This document shows positions 1 to 13,660 of a stretch of 64,000 nt of DNA, piece after piece (positions within the stretch are counted from its first letter, which is position 1; each line of letters starts with the position of its first letter). The DNA is taken from assembly GCA_963680875.1 (NCBI GenBank), contig OY804578.1, positions 2,542,001 to 2,606,000 on the forward strand, given 5' to 3'. The notes under the pieces are model-generated. The model was not told the origin of the DNA and did no database searches. It saw only the letters and a list, made by a program, of their open reading frames with translations. The stretch is from Bathymodiolus brooksi (lineage: Eukaryota > Mollusca > Bivalvia > Mytilida > Modiolidae). The translations under genes were made by a program, and so were the position numbers.

Positions 1-2399
1 AGTAATAACAGTATACAATCACATGGATCAAGAGTTAAAACATTGTACACAGTAATAACAGCATACAATCACATGGATCAAGAGTTAAAACATTGTACAC
101 AGCAATAACAGCATACAATCACATGGATCAAGAGTTAAAACATTGTACACAGTAATAACAGTATACAATCACATGGATCAAGAGTTAAAACATTGTACAC
201 AGCAATAACAGCATACAATCACATGGATCAAGAGTTAAAACATTGTACACAGCAATAACAGCATACAATCACATGGATCAAGAGTTAAAACATTGTACAC
301 AGCAATAACAGCATACAATCACATGGATCAAGAGTTAAAACATTGTACACAGTAATAACAGCATACAATCACATGGATCAAGAGTTAAAACATTGTACAC
401 AGTAATAACAGTATACAATCACATGGATCAAGAGTTAAAACATTGTACACAGTAATAACAGCATACACTCACATGGATCAAGAGTTAAAACATTGTACAC
501 AGTAATAACAGTATACAATCACATGGATCAAGAGTTAAAACATTGTACACAGCAATAACAGTATACAATCACATGGATTAAGAGTTAAAACATTGTACAC
601 AGCAATAACAGCATACAATCACATGGATTAAGAGTTAAAACATTGTACAGTAATAACAGCATACAATCACATGGATCAAGAGTTAAAACATTGTACACAG
701 CAATAACAGTATACAATCACATGGATCAAGAGTTAAAACATTGTACACAGCAATAACAGTATACAATCACATGGATCAAGAGTTAAAACATTGTACACAG
801 TAATAACAGCATACAATCACATGGATCAAGATTTAAAACATTGTACACAGCAATAACAGCATACAATCACATGGATCAAGAGTTAAAACATTGTACACAG
901 TAATAACAGTATACAATCACATGAATCAAGAGTTAAAACATTGTACACAGCAATAACAGCATACAATCACATGGATCAAGAGTTAAAACATTGTACACAG
1001 TAATAACAGTATACAATCACATGGATCAAGAGTTAAAACATTGTACACAGTAATAACAGTATACAATCACATGGATCAAGAGTTAAAACATTGTACACAG
1101 TAATAACAGCATACAATCACATGGATCAAGAGTTAAAACATTGTACACAGTAATAACAGCATACAATCACATGGATCAAGAGTTAAAACATTGTACACAG
1201 TAATAACAGCATACAATCACATGGATTAAGAGTTAAAACATTGTACACAGTAATAACAACATACAATCACATGGATCAAGAGTTAAAACATTGTACACAG
1301 CAATAACAGCATACAATCACATGGATCAAGAGTTAAAACATTGTACACAGCAATAACAGTATACAATCACATGGATCAAGAGTTAAAACATTGTACACAG
1401 CAATAACAGTATACAATCACATGGATCAAGAGTTAAAACATTGTACACAGCAATAACAGCATACAATCACATGGATCAAGAGTTAAAACATTGTACACAG
1501 TAATAACAGTATACAATCACATGGATCAAGAGTTAAAACATTGTACACAGTAATAACAGCATACAATCACATGGATCAAGAGTTAAAACATTGTACACAG
1601 TAATAACAGTATGCAATCACATGGATCAAGAGTTAAAACATTGTACACAGCAATAACAGCATACTATCACATGGATCAAAAGTTAAAACATTGTACACAG
1701 TAATAACAGTATACAATCACATGGATCAAGAGTTAAAACATTGTACACAGCAATAACAGCATACACTCACATGGATCAAGAGTTAAAACATTGTACACAG
1801 CAATAACAGCATACAATCACATGGATCAAGAGATAAAACATTGTACACGGTAATAACAGTATACAATCACATGGATCAAGAGCTAAAACATTGTACACAG
1901 TAATAACAGCATACAATCACATGGATCAAGAGTTAAAACATTGTACACAGTAATAACAGTATACAATCACATGGATCAAGAGTTAAAACATTGTACACAG
2001 TAATAACTGTATACAATCACATGGATCAAGAGTTAAAACATTGTACACAGTAATAACAGCATACAATCACATGGATCAAGAGTTAAAACATTGTACACAG
2101 CAATAACAGCATACAATCACATGGATCAAGAGTTAAAACATTGTACACAGTAATAACAGTATACAATCACATGGATCAAGAGTTAAAACATTGTACACAG
2201 CAATAACAGCATACAATCACATGTATCAAGAGTTAAAACATTGTACACAGCAATAACAGCATACAATCACATGGATCAAGAGTTAAAACATTGTACACAG
2301 CAATAACAGCATACAATCACATGGATCAAGAGTTAAAACATTGTACACAGTAATAACAGCATACAATCACATGGATCAAGAGTTAAAACATTGTACACA

Positions 2400-5300
2400 G
2401 TAATAACAGTATACAATCACATGGATCAAGAGTTAAAACATTGTACACAGTAATAACAGCATACACTCACATGGATCAAGAGTTAAAACATTGTACACAG
2501 TAATAACAGTATACAATCACATGGATCAAGAGTTAAAACATTGTACACAGCAATAACAGTATACAATCACATGGATTAAGAGTTAAAACATTGTACACAG
2601 CAATAACAGCATACAATCACATGGATTAAGAGTTAAAACATTGTACACAGTAATAACAGCATACAATCACATGGATCAAGAGTTAAAACATTGTACACAG
2701 CAATAACAGTATACAATCACATGGATCAAGAGTTAAAACATTGTACACAGCAATAACAGTATACAATCACATGGATCAAGAGTTAAAACATTGTACACAG
2801 CAATAACAGTATACAATCACATGGATCAAGAGTTAAAACATTGTACACAGTAATAACAGCATACAATCACATGGATCAAGATTTAAAACATTGTACACAG
2901 CAATAACAGCATACAATCACATGGATCAAGAGTTAAAACATTGTACACAGTAATAACAGTATACAATCACATGGATCAAGAGTTAAAACATTGTACACAG
3001 CAATAACAGCATACAATCACATGGATCAAGAGTTAAAACATTGTACACAGTAATAACAGTATACAATCACATGGATCAAGAGTTAAAACATTGTACACAG
3101 TAATAACAGCATACACTCACATGGATCAAGAGTTAAAACATTGTACACAGTAATAACAGTATACAATCACATGGATCAAGAGTTAAAACATTGTACACAG
3201 CAATAACAGTATACAATCACATGGATTAAGAGTTAAAACATTGTACACAGCAATAACAGCATACAATCACATGGATTAAGAGTTAAAACATTGTACACAG
3301 TAATAACAGCATACAATCACATGGATCAAGAGTTAAAACATTGTACACAGCAATAACAGTATACAATCACATGGATCAAGAGTTAAAACATTGTACACAG
3401 TAATAACAGTATGCAATCACATGGATCAAGAGTTAAAACATTGTACAGAGTAATAACAGCATACACTCACATGGATCAAGAGTTAAAACATTGTACACAG
3501 TAATAACAGTATACATTCACATGGATCAAGAGTTAAAACATTGTACACAGCAATAACAGTATACAATCACATGGATTAAGAGTTAAAACATTGTACACAG
3601 CAATAACAGCATACAATCACATGGATTAAGAGTTAACACATTGTACACAGTAATAACAGCATACAATCACATGGATCAAGAGTTAAAACATTGTACACAG
3701 CAATAACAGTATACAATCACATGGATCAAGAGTTAAAACATTGTACACAGCAATAACAGTATACAATCACATGGATCAAGAGTTAAAACATTGTACACAG
3801 CAATAACAGTATACAATCACATGGATCAAGAGTTAAAACATTGTACACAGTAATAACAGCATACAATCACATGGATCAAGATTTAAAACATTGTACACAG
3901 CAATAACAGCATACAATCACATGGATCAAGAGTTAAAACATTGTACACAGTAATAACAGTATACAATCACATGGATCAAGAGTTAAAACATTGTACACAG
4001 CAATAACAGCATACAATCACATGGATCAAGAGTTAAAACATTGTACACAGTAATAACAGCATACAATCACATGGATCAAGAGTTAAAACATTGTACACAG
4101 TAATAACAGCATACACTCACATGGATCAAGAGTTAAAACATTGTACACAGTAATAACAGTATACAATCACATGGATCAAGAGTTAAAACATTGTACACAG
4201 CAATAACAGTATACAATCACATGGATTAAGAGTTAAAACATTGTACACAGCAATAACAGCATACAATCACATGGATTAAGAGTTAAAACATTGTACACAG
4301 TAATAACAGCATACAATCACATGGATCAAGAGTTAAACATTGTACACAGCAATAACAGTATACAATCACATGGATCAAGAGTTAAAACATTGTACACAGC
4401 AATAACAGTATACAATCACATGGATCAAGAGTTAAAACATTGTACACAGCAATAACAGTATACAATCACATGGATCAAGAGTTAAAACATTGTACACAGT
4501 AATAACAGCATACAATCACATGGATCAAGATTTAAAACATTGTACACAGCAATAACAGCATACAATCACATGGATCAAGAGTTAAAACATTGTACACAGT
4601 AATAACAGTATACAATCACATGGATCAAGAGTTAAAACATTGTACACAGCAATAACAGCATACAATCACATGGATCAAGAGTTAAAACATTGTACACAGT
4701 AATACCAGTATACACTCACATGGATCAAGAGTTAAAACATTGTACACAGCAATAACAGCATACAATCACATGGATCAAGAGTTAAAACATTGTACACAGT
4801 AATAACAGTATACAATCACATGGATCAAGAGTTAAAACATTGTACACAGTAATAACAGTATACAATCACATGGATTAAGAGTTAAAACATTGTACACAGT
4901 AATAACAGCATACAATCACATGGATCAAGAGTTAAAACATTGTACACAGCAATAACAGCATACAATCACATGGATCAAGAGTTAAAACATTGTACACAGC
5001 AATAACAGCATACAATCATATGGATCAAGAGTTAAAACATTGTACACAGTAATAACAGTATACAATCACATGGATCAAGAGTTAAAACATTGTACACAGC
5101 AATAACAGCATACAATCACATGGATCAAGAGTTAAAACATTGTACACAGTAATAACAGTATACAATCACATGGATCAAGAGTTAAAACATTGTACACAGT
5201 AATAACAGTATACAATCATATGGATCAAGAGATAAAACATTGTACACAGCAATAACAGCATACAATCACATGGATCAAGAGTTAAAACATTGTACACAGT

Positions 5301-6680
5301 AATAACAGTATACAATCACATGGATCAAGAGTTAAAACATTGTACACAGTAATAACAGTATACAATCACATGGATCAAGAGTTAAAACATTGTACACAGT
5401 AATAACAGCATACAATCACATGGATCAAGACTTAAAACATTGTACACAGTAATAACACCATACAATCACATGGATCAAGAGTTAAAATATTGTACACAGT
5501 AATAACAGTATACAATCACATGGATCAAGAGTTAAAACATTGTACACAGTAATAACAGTATACAATCACATGGATCAAGAGCTAAAACATTGTACACAGC
5601 AATAACAGCATACAATCACATGGATCAAGAGTTAAAACATTGTACACAGCAATAACAGCATACAATCACATGGATCAAGAGTTAAAACATTGTACACAGT
5701 AATAACAGCATACAATCACATGGATCAAGAGTTAAAACATTGTACACAGCAACAGCATACAATCACATGGATCAAGAGTTAAAACATTGTACACAGTAAT
5801 AACAGCATACAATCACATGGATCAAGAGTTAAAACATTGTACACAGTAATAACAGCATACAATCACATGGATCAAGAGTTAAAACATTGTACAGTAATAA
5901 CACCATAAAATCACATGGATCAAGAGTTCAAACATTGTACACAGTAATAACAGCATACAATCACATGGATTAAGAGTTAAAACATTGTACACAGTAATAA
6001 CAGTATACAATCACATGGATTAAGAGTTAAAACATTGTACACAGCAATAACAGCATACAATCACATGGATCAAGAGTTAAAACATTGTACACAGTAATAA
6101 CAGCATACAATCACATGGATTAAGAATTAAAACATTGTACACAGTAATAACAGTATACAATCACATGGATCAAGAGTTAAAACATTGTACACAGCAATAA
6201 CAGCATACAATCACATGGATCAAGAGTTAAAACATTGTACACAGTAATAACAGCATACAATCACATGGATCAAGAGTTAAAACATTGTACACAGTAATAA
6301 CAGCATCCAATCACATGGATCAAGAGTTAAAACATTGTACACAGTAATAACAGTATACAATCACATGGATCAAGAGATAAAACATTGTACACAGCAATAA
6401 CAGCATACAATCACATGGATCAAGAGTTAAAACATTGTACACGGTAATAACAGTATACAATCACATGGATCAAGAGTTAAAACATTGTACACAGCAATAA
6501 CAGCATACAATCACATGGATCAAGAGTTAAAACATTGTACACAGTAATAACAGCATACAATCACATGGATCAAGAGTTAAAACATTGTACACGGTAATAA
6601 CAGTATACAATCACATGGATCAAGAGTTAAAACATTGTACACAGTAATAACAGTATACAATCACATGGATCAAGAGTTAA
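2400..6680. repeat. Satellite A duplicated block, copy 1
   Basis: Units carrying the rare ATACACTC mark start at 2461, 3111, 3461, 4111 and 4710. Each is followed two and three units later by paired GGATTA units (except at 4710). The same ordered series recurs downstream at 6955, 7555, 7905, 8555 and 9155. Three successive markers share an offset of exactly 4,444 bp. Later markers (AGCAACAG at 5748 and 10240; CATCC at 6304 and 10996) show larger offsets because whole units were gained. Block limits are approximate. Confidence 0.8.
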
Positions 6681-6839
6681 AACATTGTACACAGCAATAA
6701 CAGCATACAATCACATGGATCAAGAGTTAAAACATTGTACACAGCAATAACAGCATCCAATCACATGGATCAAGAGTTAAAACATTGTACACAGCAATAA
6801 CAGCATACAATCACATGGATCAAGAGTTAAAACATTGTA

Positions 6840-9800
6840 CACAGTAATAACAGCATACAATCACATGGATCAAGAGTTAAAACATTGTACACAGTAATAA
6901 CAGTATACAATCACATGGATCAAGAGTTAAAACATTGTACACAGTAATAACAGCATACACTCACATGGATCAAGAGTTAAAACATTGTACACAGTAATAA
7001 CAGTATACAATCACATGGATCAAGAGTTAAAACATTGTACACAGCAATAACAGTATACAATCACATGGATTAAGAGTTAAAACATTGTACACAGCAATAA
7101 CAGCATACAATCACATGGATTAAGAGTTAAAACATTGTACACAGTAATAACAGCATACAATCACATGGATCAAGAGTTAAAACATTGTACACAGCAATAA
7201 CAGTATACAATCACATGGATCAAGAGTTAAAACATTGTACACAGCAATAACAGTATACAATCACATGGATCAAGAGTTAAAACATTGTACACAGTAATAA
7301 CAGCATACAATCACATGGATCAAGATTTAAAACATTGTACACAGCAATAACAGCATACAATCACATGGATCAAGAGTTAATACATTGTACACAGTAATAA
7401 CAGTATACAATCACATGGATCAAGAGTTAAAACATTGTACACAGCAATAACAGCATACAATCACATGGATCAAGAGTTAAAACATTGTACACAGTAATAA
7501 CAGTATACAATCACATGGATCAAGAGTTAAAACATTGTACACAGTAATAACAGCATACACTCACATGGATCAAGAGTTAAAACATTGTACACAGTAATAA
7601 CAGTATACAATCACATGGATCAAGAGTTAAAACATTGTACACAGCAATAACAGTATACAATCACATGAATTAAGAGTTAAAACATTGTACACAGCAATAA
7701 CAGCATACAATCACATGGATTAAGAGTTAAAACATTGTACACAGTAATAACAGCATACAATCACATGGATCAAGAGTTAAAACATTGTACACAGCAATAA
7801 CAGTATACAATCACATGGATCAAGAGTTAAAACATTGTACACAGTAATAACAGTATACAATCACATGGATCAAGAGTTAAAACATTGTACACAGCAATAA
7901 CAGCATACACTCACATGGATCAAGAGTTAAAACATTGTACACAGTAATAACAGTATACAATCACATGGATCAAGAGTTAAAACATTGTACACAGCAATAA
8001 CAGTATACAATCACATGGATTAAGAGTTAAAACATTGTACACAGCAATAACAGCATACAATCACATGGATTAAGAGTTAAAACATTGTACACAGTAATAA
8101 CAGCATACAATCACATGGATCAAGAGTTAAAACATTGTACACAGCAATAACAGTATACAATCACATGGATCAAGAGTTAAAACATTGTACACAGCAATAA
8201 CAGTATACAATCACATGGATCAAGAGTTAAAACATTGTACACAGCAATAACAGTATACAATCACATGGATCAAGAGTAAAAACATTGTACACAGTAATAA
8301 CAGCATACAATCACATGGATCAAGATTTAAAACATTGTACACAGCAATAACAGCATACAATCACATGGATCAAGAGTTAAAACATTGTACACAGTAATAA
8401 CAGTATACAATCACATGGATCAAGAGTTAAAACATTGTACACAGCAATAACAGCATACAATCACATGGATCAAGAGTTAAAACATTGTACACAGTAATAA
8501 CAGTATACAATCACATGGATCAAGAGTTAAAACATTGTACACAGTAATAACAGCATACACTCACATGGATCAAGAGTTAAAACATTGTACACAGTAATAA
8601 CAGTATACAATCACATGGATCAAGAGTTAAAACATTGTACACAGCAATAACAGTATACAATCACATGGATTAAGAGTTAAAACATTGTACACAGCAATAA
8701 CAGCATACAATCACATGGATTAAGAGTTAAAACATTGTATACAGTAATAACAGCATACAATCACATGGATCAAGAGTTAAAACATTGTACACAGCAATAA
8801 CAGTATACAATCACATGGATCAAGAGTTAAAACATTGTACACAGCAATAACAGTATACAATCACATGGATCAAGAGTTAAAACATTGTACACAGCAATAA
8901 CAGTATACAATCACATGGATCAAGAGTTAAAACATTGTACACAGTAATAACAGCATACAATCACATGGATCAAGATTTAAAACATTGTACACAGCAATAA
9001 CAGCATACAATCACATGGATCAAGAGTTAAAACATTGTACACAGTAATAACAGTATACAATCACATGGATCAAGAGTTAAAACATTGTACACAGCAATAA
9101 CAGCATACAATCACATGGATCAAGAGTTAAAACATTGTACACAGTAATAACAGTATACACTCACATGGATCAAGAGTTAAAACATTGTACACAGCAATAA
9201 CAGCATACAATCACATGGATCAAGAGTTAAAACATTGTACACAGTAATAACAGTATACAATCACATGGATCAAGAGTTAAAACATTGTACACAGTAATAA
9301 CAGTATACAATCACATGGATTAAGAGTTAAAACATTGTACACAGTAATAACAGCATACAATCACATGGATCAAGAGTTAAAACATTGTACACAGCAATAA
9401 CAGCATACAATCACATGGATCAAGAGTTAAAACATTGTACACAGCAATAACAGCATACAATCATATGGATCAAGAGTTAAAACATTGTACACAGTAATAA
9501 CAGTATACAATCACATGGATCAAGAGTTCAAACATTGTACACAGCAATAACAGCATACAATCACATGGATCAAGAGTTAAAACATTGTACACAGTAATAA
9601 CAGTATACAATCACATGGATCAAGAGTTAAAACATTGTACACAGTAATAACAGTATACAATCATATGGATCAAGAGATAAAACATTGTACACAGCAATAA
9701 CAGCATACAATCACATGGATCAAGAGTTAAAACATTGTACACAGTAATAACAGTATACAATCACATGGATCAAGAGTTAAAACATTGTACACAGTAATAA

Positions 9801-11313
9801 CAGCATACAATCACATGGATCAAGAGTTAAAACATTGTACACAGCAACAGCATACAATCACATGGATCAAGAGTTAAAACATTGTACACAGTAATAACAG
9901 CATACAATCACATGGATCAAGAGTTAAAACATTGTACACAGTAATAACACCATACAATCACATGGATCAAGAGTTAAAATATTGTACACAGTAATAACAG
10001 TATACAATCACATGGATCAAGAGTTAAAACATTGTACACAGTAATAACAGTATACAATCACATGGATCAAGAGCTAAAACATTGTACACAGCAATAACAG
10101 CATACAATCACATGGATCAAGAGTTAAAACATTGTACACAGCAATAACAGCATACAATCACATGGATCAAGAGTTAAAACATTGTACACAGTAATAACAG
10201 CATACAATCACATGGATCAAGAGTTAAAACATTGTACACAGCAACAGCATACAATCACATGGATCAAGAGTTAAAACACTGTACACAGTAATAACAGCAT
10301 ACAATCACATGGATCAAGAGTTAAAACATTGTACACAGTAATAACAGCATACAATCACATGGATCAAGAGTTAAAACATTGTACAGTAATAACACCATAC
10401 AATCACATGGATCAAGAGTTAAAACATTGTACACAGTAATAACAGTATACAATCACATGGATCAAGAGTTAAAACATTGTACACAGCAATAACAGCATAC
10501 AATCACATGGATCAAGAGTTAAAACATTGTACACAGCAATAACAGCATACAATCACATGGAACAAGAGTTAAAACATTGTACACAGTAATAACAGCATAC
10601 AATCACATGGATCAAGCGTTCAAACATTGTACACAGTAATAACAGCATACAATCACATGGATTAAGAGTTAAAACATTGTACACAGTAATAACAGTATAC
10701 AATCACATGGATCAAGAGTTAAAACATTGTACACAGCAATAACAGCATACAATCACATGGATCAAGAGTTAAAACATTGTACACAGTAATAACAGCATAC
10801 AATCACATGGATTAAGAATTAAAACATTGTACACAGTAATAACAGTATACAATCACATGGATCAAGAGTTAAAACATTGTACACAGCAATAACAGCATAC
10901 AATCACATGGATCAAGAGTTAAAACATTGTACACAGTAATAACAGCATACAATCACATGGATCAAGAGTTAAAACATTGTACACAGTAATAACAGCATCC
11001 AATCACATGGATCAAGAGTTAAAACATTGTACACAGTAATAACAGTATACAATCACATGGATCAAGAGTTAAAACATTGTACACAGCAATAACAGCATAC
11101 AATCACATGGATCAAGAGTTAAAACATTGTACACGGTAATAACAGTATACAATCACATGGATCAAGAGTTAAAACATTGTACACAGCAATAACAGCATAC
11201 AATCACATGGATCAAGAGTTAAAACATTGTACACAGTAATAACAGCATACAATCACATGGATCAAGAGTTAAAACATTGTACACAGTAATAACAGCATAC
11301 AATCACATGGATT
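6840..11313. repeat. Satellite A duplicated block, copy 2
   Basis: This is the downstream partner of the block at about 2400-6680. It repeats the same order of marked units and then ends where the satellite ends. Within both blocks a shorter higher-order repeat of 12-13 units (600-650 bp), alternating with a 7-unit (350 bp) version, can be followed through the ATACACTC marks. Confidence 0.78.
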
Positions 11314-12004
11314 TATTTTAAACTTTCTTTGTAATAGTATTTATTGTTAATAACTTCATACATTTATTAATATAATTATAACATTATTCTCTTCCAAATT
11401 GGTGGATATTTTTCTTGCTTATTTGATTTCAATCTGAAGTTTTAACTAAAACCAAAAGGCAGATTGATCGCTGTATTAGAATATATGAACGTGAATGGAC
11501 GAACAACTCACATTAGGAAATGGTTGATATTATATATTTACATTCATTATTTGGAAAAAATTAGCTAAAATTCTGGAGCGGTGTGCTTACAAATAGTATC
11601 TGGTTTAGAGGTATTCTTTGCCTTCTATCATTAGACATTACATCTTTTTCTTTCCTTAGATATTTAAAAAGCGTCATTTCAACAACCACTCTAAGAATGA
11701 TAGTAAGCATATATTGAGCTCAACACAATGTTAACTACAGGCATACAAGGGGAGATAAATCTTATAGTAAAGGATGAAAATTTAGATATAAATCTTATAG
11801 TAAAGGATGAAAATTTAGACAGATTTATTTTTCTCGCTGATCAATGACTAATATGAATATAGAGAAATTAGGTACTTGTGATAAAAATCACTAGTACAGT
11901 ACTGTTTTTATCTAATACTTCTTGGTGTCTTTCCATTTTTTGCTTTAAAGTTAAAAGGAACCAAAAAGACTAAAAGTTACTTGATATCTATGTAAGATGT
12001 TGGT
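11314..12004. other. AT-rich spacer, no gene seen
   Basis: Non-satellite DNA after the end of array A. I see no open frame of useful length, no RNA gene and no terminal repeats, apart from a 33-bp tandem duplication annotated separately. Confidence 0.7.
11755..11820. repeat. 33-bp perfect tandem duplication
   Basis: Two adjacent copies of a 33-bp segment begin with ATAAATCTTATAGTAAAGG at 11755 and 11788. They look identical by eye, suggesting a recent local slippage or duplication. No function is apparent. Confidence 0.9.
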
Positions 12005-12368
12005 TACACAAAGTCAACATGTTAGCTTGCTTGTCTAGAGTCTGGTAGATCGTGGGTTCGAGCCCCAGTCCTATAAAACCAAAAACTATAAAATTGGTAT
12101 GTGTTGCTTCTCCGTTAAGCATGAGCATTAAGGAAAAAATCAAAGACTGGTTGGCTCGGAATCAGGATAATGTGTCCGAGTGGGGCGACATGTCTACCAG
12201 CGGCCTGTTGTTTCAGTGAGCTAGCACTAAACAAATCCAACTCGACATATTGGTCTAGAAGAAAGCGGACCTCATCATCATCTCATTGAAAATTAACTTG
12301 TTCTTCCCATGATATAGCTGAAAAATTGCTGAGTTGGTGTTAAACAACAATCACTCACTCACTCACTG
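12005..12368 (+). mobile_element. tRNA-derived SINE, near full length, TCAC tail
   Basis: The head carries a good pol III B box (GGGTTCGAGCCCC, 12054-12066) and a weaker A-box-like TTAGCTTGCTTG about 30 bp upstream, as in a tRNA-derived promoter. A central body follows, with GGCTCGGAATCAGG and GCGGCCTGTTGTTTCAGTGAG. The 3' domain is CATGATATAGCTGAAAAATT followed by GTTAAACAACAATCACTCAC, and the copy ends in a TCAC microsatellite. The 3' domain is shared with other copies in this window (12694-12792 inverted, 20345-20446, 21861-21994, 33834-34097). It would be mobilised by a partner LINE. The 5' limit is estimated from normal tRNA spacing. The family name is not certain. Confidence 0.75.
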
Positions 12369-12693
12369 AGGGCATAAGTTGTATTTTGATGCCTTAAAAG
12401 TTGCATCTGCAGTTTAAAAGTTGTATTTTCAGTGTAAAACTTGCCAAATATATGTCATACTAGTATTTACTGTTTTAAAAACCAAAGATGCTTTTCATTA
12501 CATTTTTATATCAAATGATGCTGTATTTTTTAGTGGGAATCCCTAACTTACATCACAACATTCTGTTGTGCTGTTTATTTTTACTTTTTTTTTACTTAGA
12601 ACAAAAAAAACCCAAATTTTATGTAAAATTGTATTGTATCTGTATCATGAAAAACGTAAATACAACTCATTTTCAGTAGTTAGTGTTGGCTTT
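12369..12693. other. Low-complexity spacer
   Basis: About three imperfect copies of a 25-bp motif around TTAAAAGTTGTATTTTCAG lie at 12374-12445, followed by T and A runs. A 63-codon open frame at 12488-12679 is composed of low-complexity sequence and has no recognisable protein features, so I do not call it a gene. Confidence 0.6.
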
Positions 12694-12792
12694 GAGTGAG
12701 TGATCATTGTTTAACGCCAATTCAGCAATTTTTCAGCTACATGTATATCATGGCGAGAACAAGTTATTTTTCAATGAGATGTTGATGAGGTT
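12694..12792 (-). mobile_element. SINE 3' tail fragment, inverted relative to 12005-12368
   Basis: Read on the minus strand this matches the last 100 bp of the SINE at 12005-12368: the segment with CTCATTGAAAAATAACTTG, then ATGATATAC, GCTGAAAAATTG and a GTTAAACAATGATCACTCAC tail. It is a 5'-truncated copy. With its neighbour it forms a long, widely spaced inverted repeat. Confidence 0.8.
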
Positions 12793-13168
12793 TCTTGGAA
12801 AATATTATTTTCACCCCACAGACATTTAGCTCTAGGTCTATATGTTTGAAAACTTAAATCAATAATGATTACCAACTGTAAACCATTTATCAAGCTCCTG
12901 TTGGAATAAAAAACATTAAATTTTGTATTTGGGTTTCGAACTATGGGACCTTCGGATTAGGACTTTCGAACCATCTGACAATACGATTTTCAGAATATTG
13001 GACCGTCACCAGCTAGATTTGTTGTAGTTTTACTGTTGTATCAGAGATTGCGAAATTAGTCAGTCCTGCCAGACATGACCTGCAAAATTTTGACAGATTT
13101 TGCTAAGGACTGACACAAGTTTGGTATATTGCAATAGAAAATTAATGAGGACTGACATTTTTTCCACC
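12793..13168. other. Spacer with no recognised feature
   Basis: No coding potential, RNA gene or repeat boundary was recognised in this stretch. Confidence 0.5.
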
Positions 13169-13305
13169 ATGACCACCAATCTCGTTGAGATTATGATTCC
13201 GAAGAAATTTTCTGTCTGTATCTACATCGACGAGATAAGGATGTAGATACAGACAGAAATTTCTGCGGAATCCTAATCTCAACGAGATTAATATATGACC
13301 ACCAA
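13169..13305. mobile_element. Foldback (hairpin) element with 11-bp flanking direct repeats
   Basis: Two arms of about 50 bp (13178-13227 and 13241-13289) are near-perfect reverse complements around a 13-bp loop. The distal end of each arm is itself a small palindrome, AATCTCGTTGAGATT. The hairpin is flanked by ATGACCACCAA at 13169-13179 and 13295-13305, which looks like a target-site duplication. There is no coding capacity, so it would be a non-autonomous MITE or foldback element. Cruciform extrusion is also possible. The 11-bp flank does not match the usual TSD length of the common MITE superfamilies. Confidence 0.75.
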
Positions 13306-13458
13306 ACCCATATACAATTTCACGAACCCTGTTGTAGACATGAGAGGATCACAAGTCGTATTTTAGTGGATAAATGATTAAGATAGAACCGTAAGTGAAA
13401 TGATTAAAATATTTTCCCTTAAAATATTGACTTGATTGAACAGGAATTGTATGTTGAA

Positions 13459-13580
13459 CAGGTGAGAGATGAGAGATACAGGCTCAGATGAGAGATCATA
13501 CAGGCTCAGATGAGAGATACAGACTCGGGTGAGAGATACAGGCTCAGGTGAGAGATACATCCTACAGGCTCAAGTGAGCC
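13459..13580. repeat. Minisatellite, about 20-bp unit
   Basis: About five imperfect copies of GTGAGAGATACAGGCTCAG, with length variation between copies. The 60-codon open frame on the opposite strand here is only this repeat read through. Confidence 0.85.
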
Positions 13581-13660
13581 TCTAGTTATTACAGATAATA
13601 CAGCTACAGATATGACATGAAATGGTTCAGATAGATGTTCCACCCTCCTCACTGGAATTA

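Larger units (their letters stand above)
1..11313. repeat. Satellite A: 50-bp tandem array, about 226 copies
   Basis: The whole stretch is head-to-tail copies of one 50-bp unit containing AATCACATGGATCAAGAG and TTAAAACATTGTACAC. The array is already running at base 1, so its left end lies outside the window; it breaks off inside a unit at about 11313. The consensus is 30% GC with about twice as many A as T on this strand. Most variation sits at two C/T sites (unit positions 3 and 12), plus rarer marks: ATACACTCAC, GGATTA for GGATCA, AGATTT, CATCC, and short units with 2- or 4-bp deletions (near 645, 5748, 5890, 9843, 10240, 10383). There is no open frame, since 50 is not a multiple of three and stops occur in all frames. 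The unit was not recognised as a named satellite. Confidence 0.98.

Noticed and set aside
1..11313. CRISPR-like regular spacing in satellite A
   Set aside because: There are no unique spacers between repeats; the whole unit is repeated, and the surroundings are eukaryotic with no cas genes.
12040..12075. Functional tRNA gene
   Set aside because: The B box is good but the A-box region and stems do not make a cloverleaf; it is the head of a SINE.
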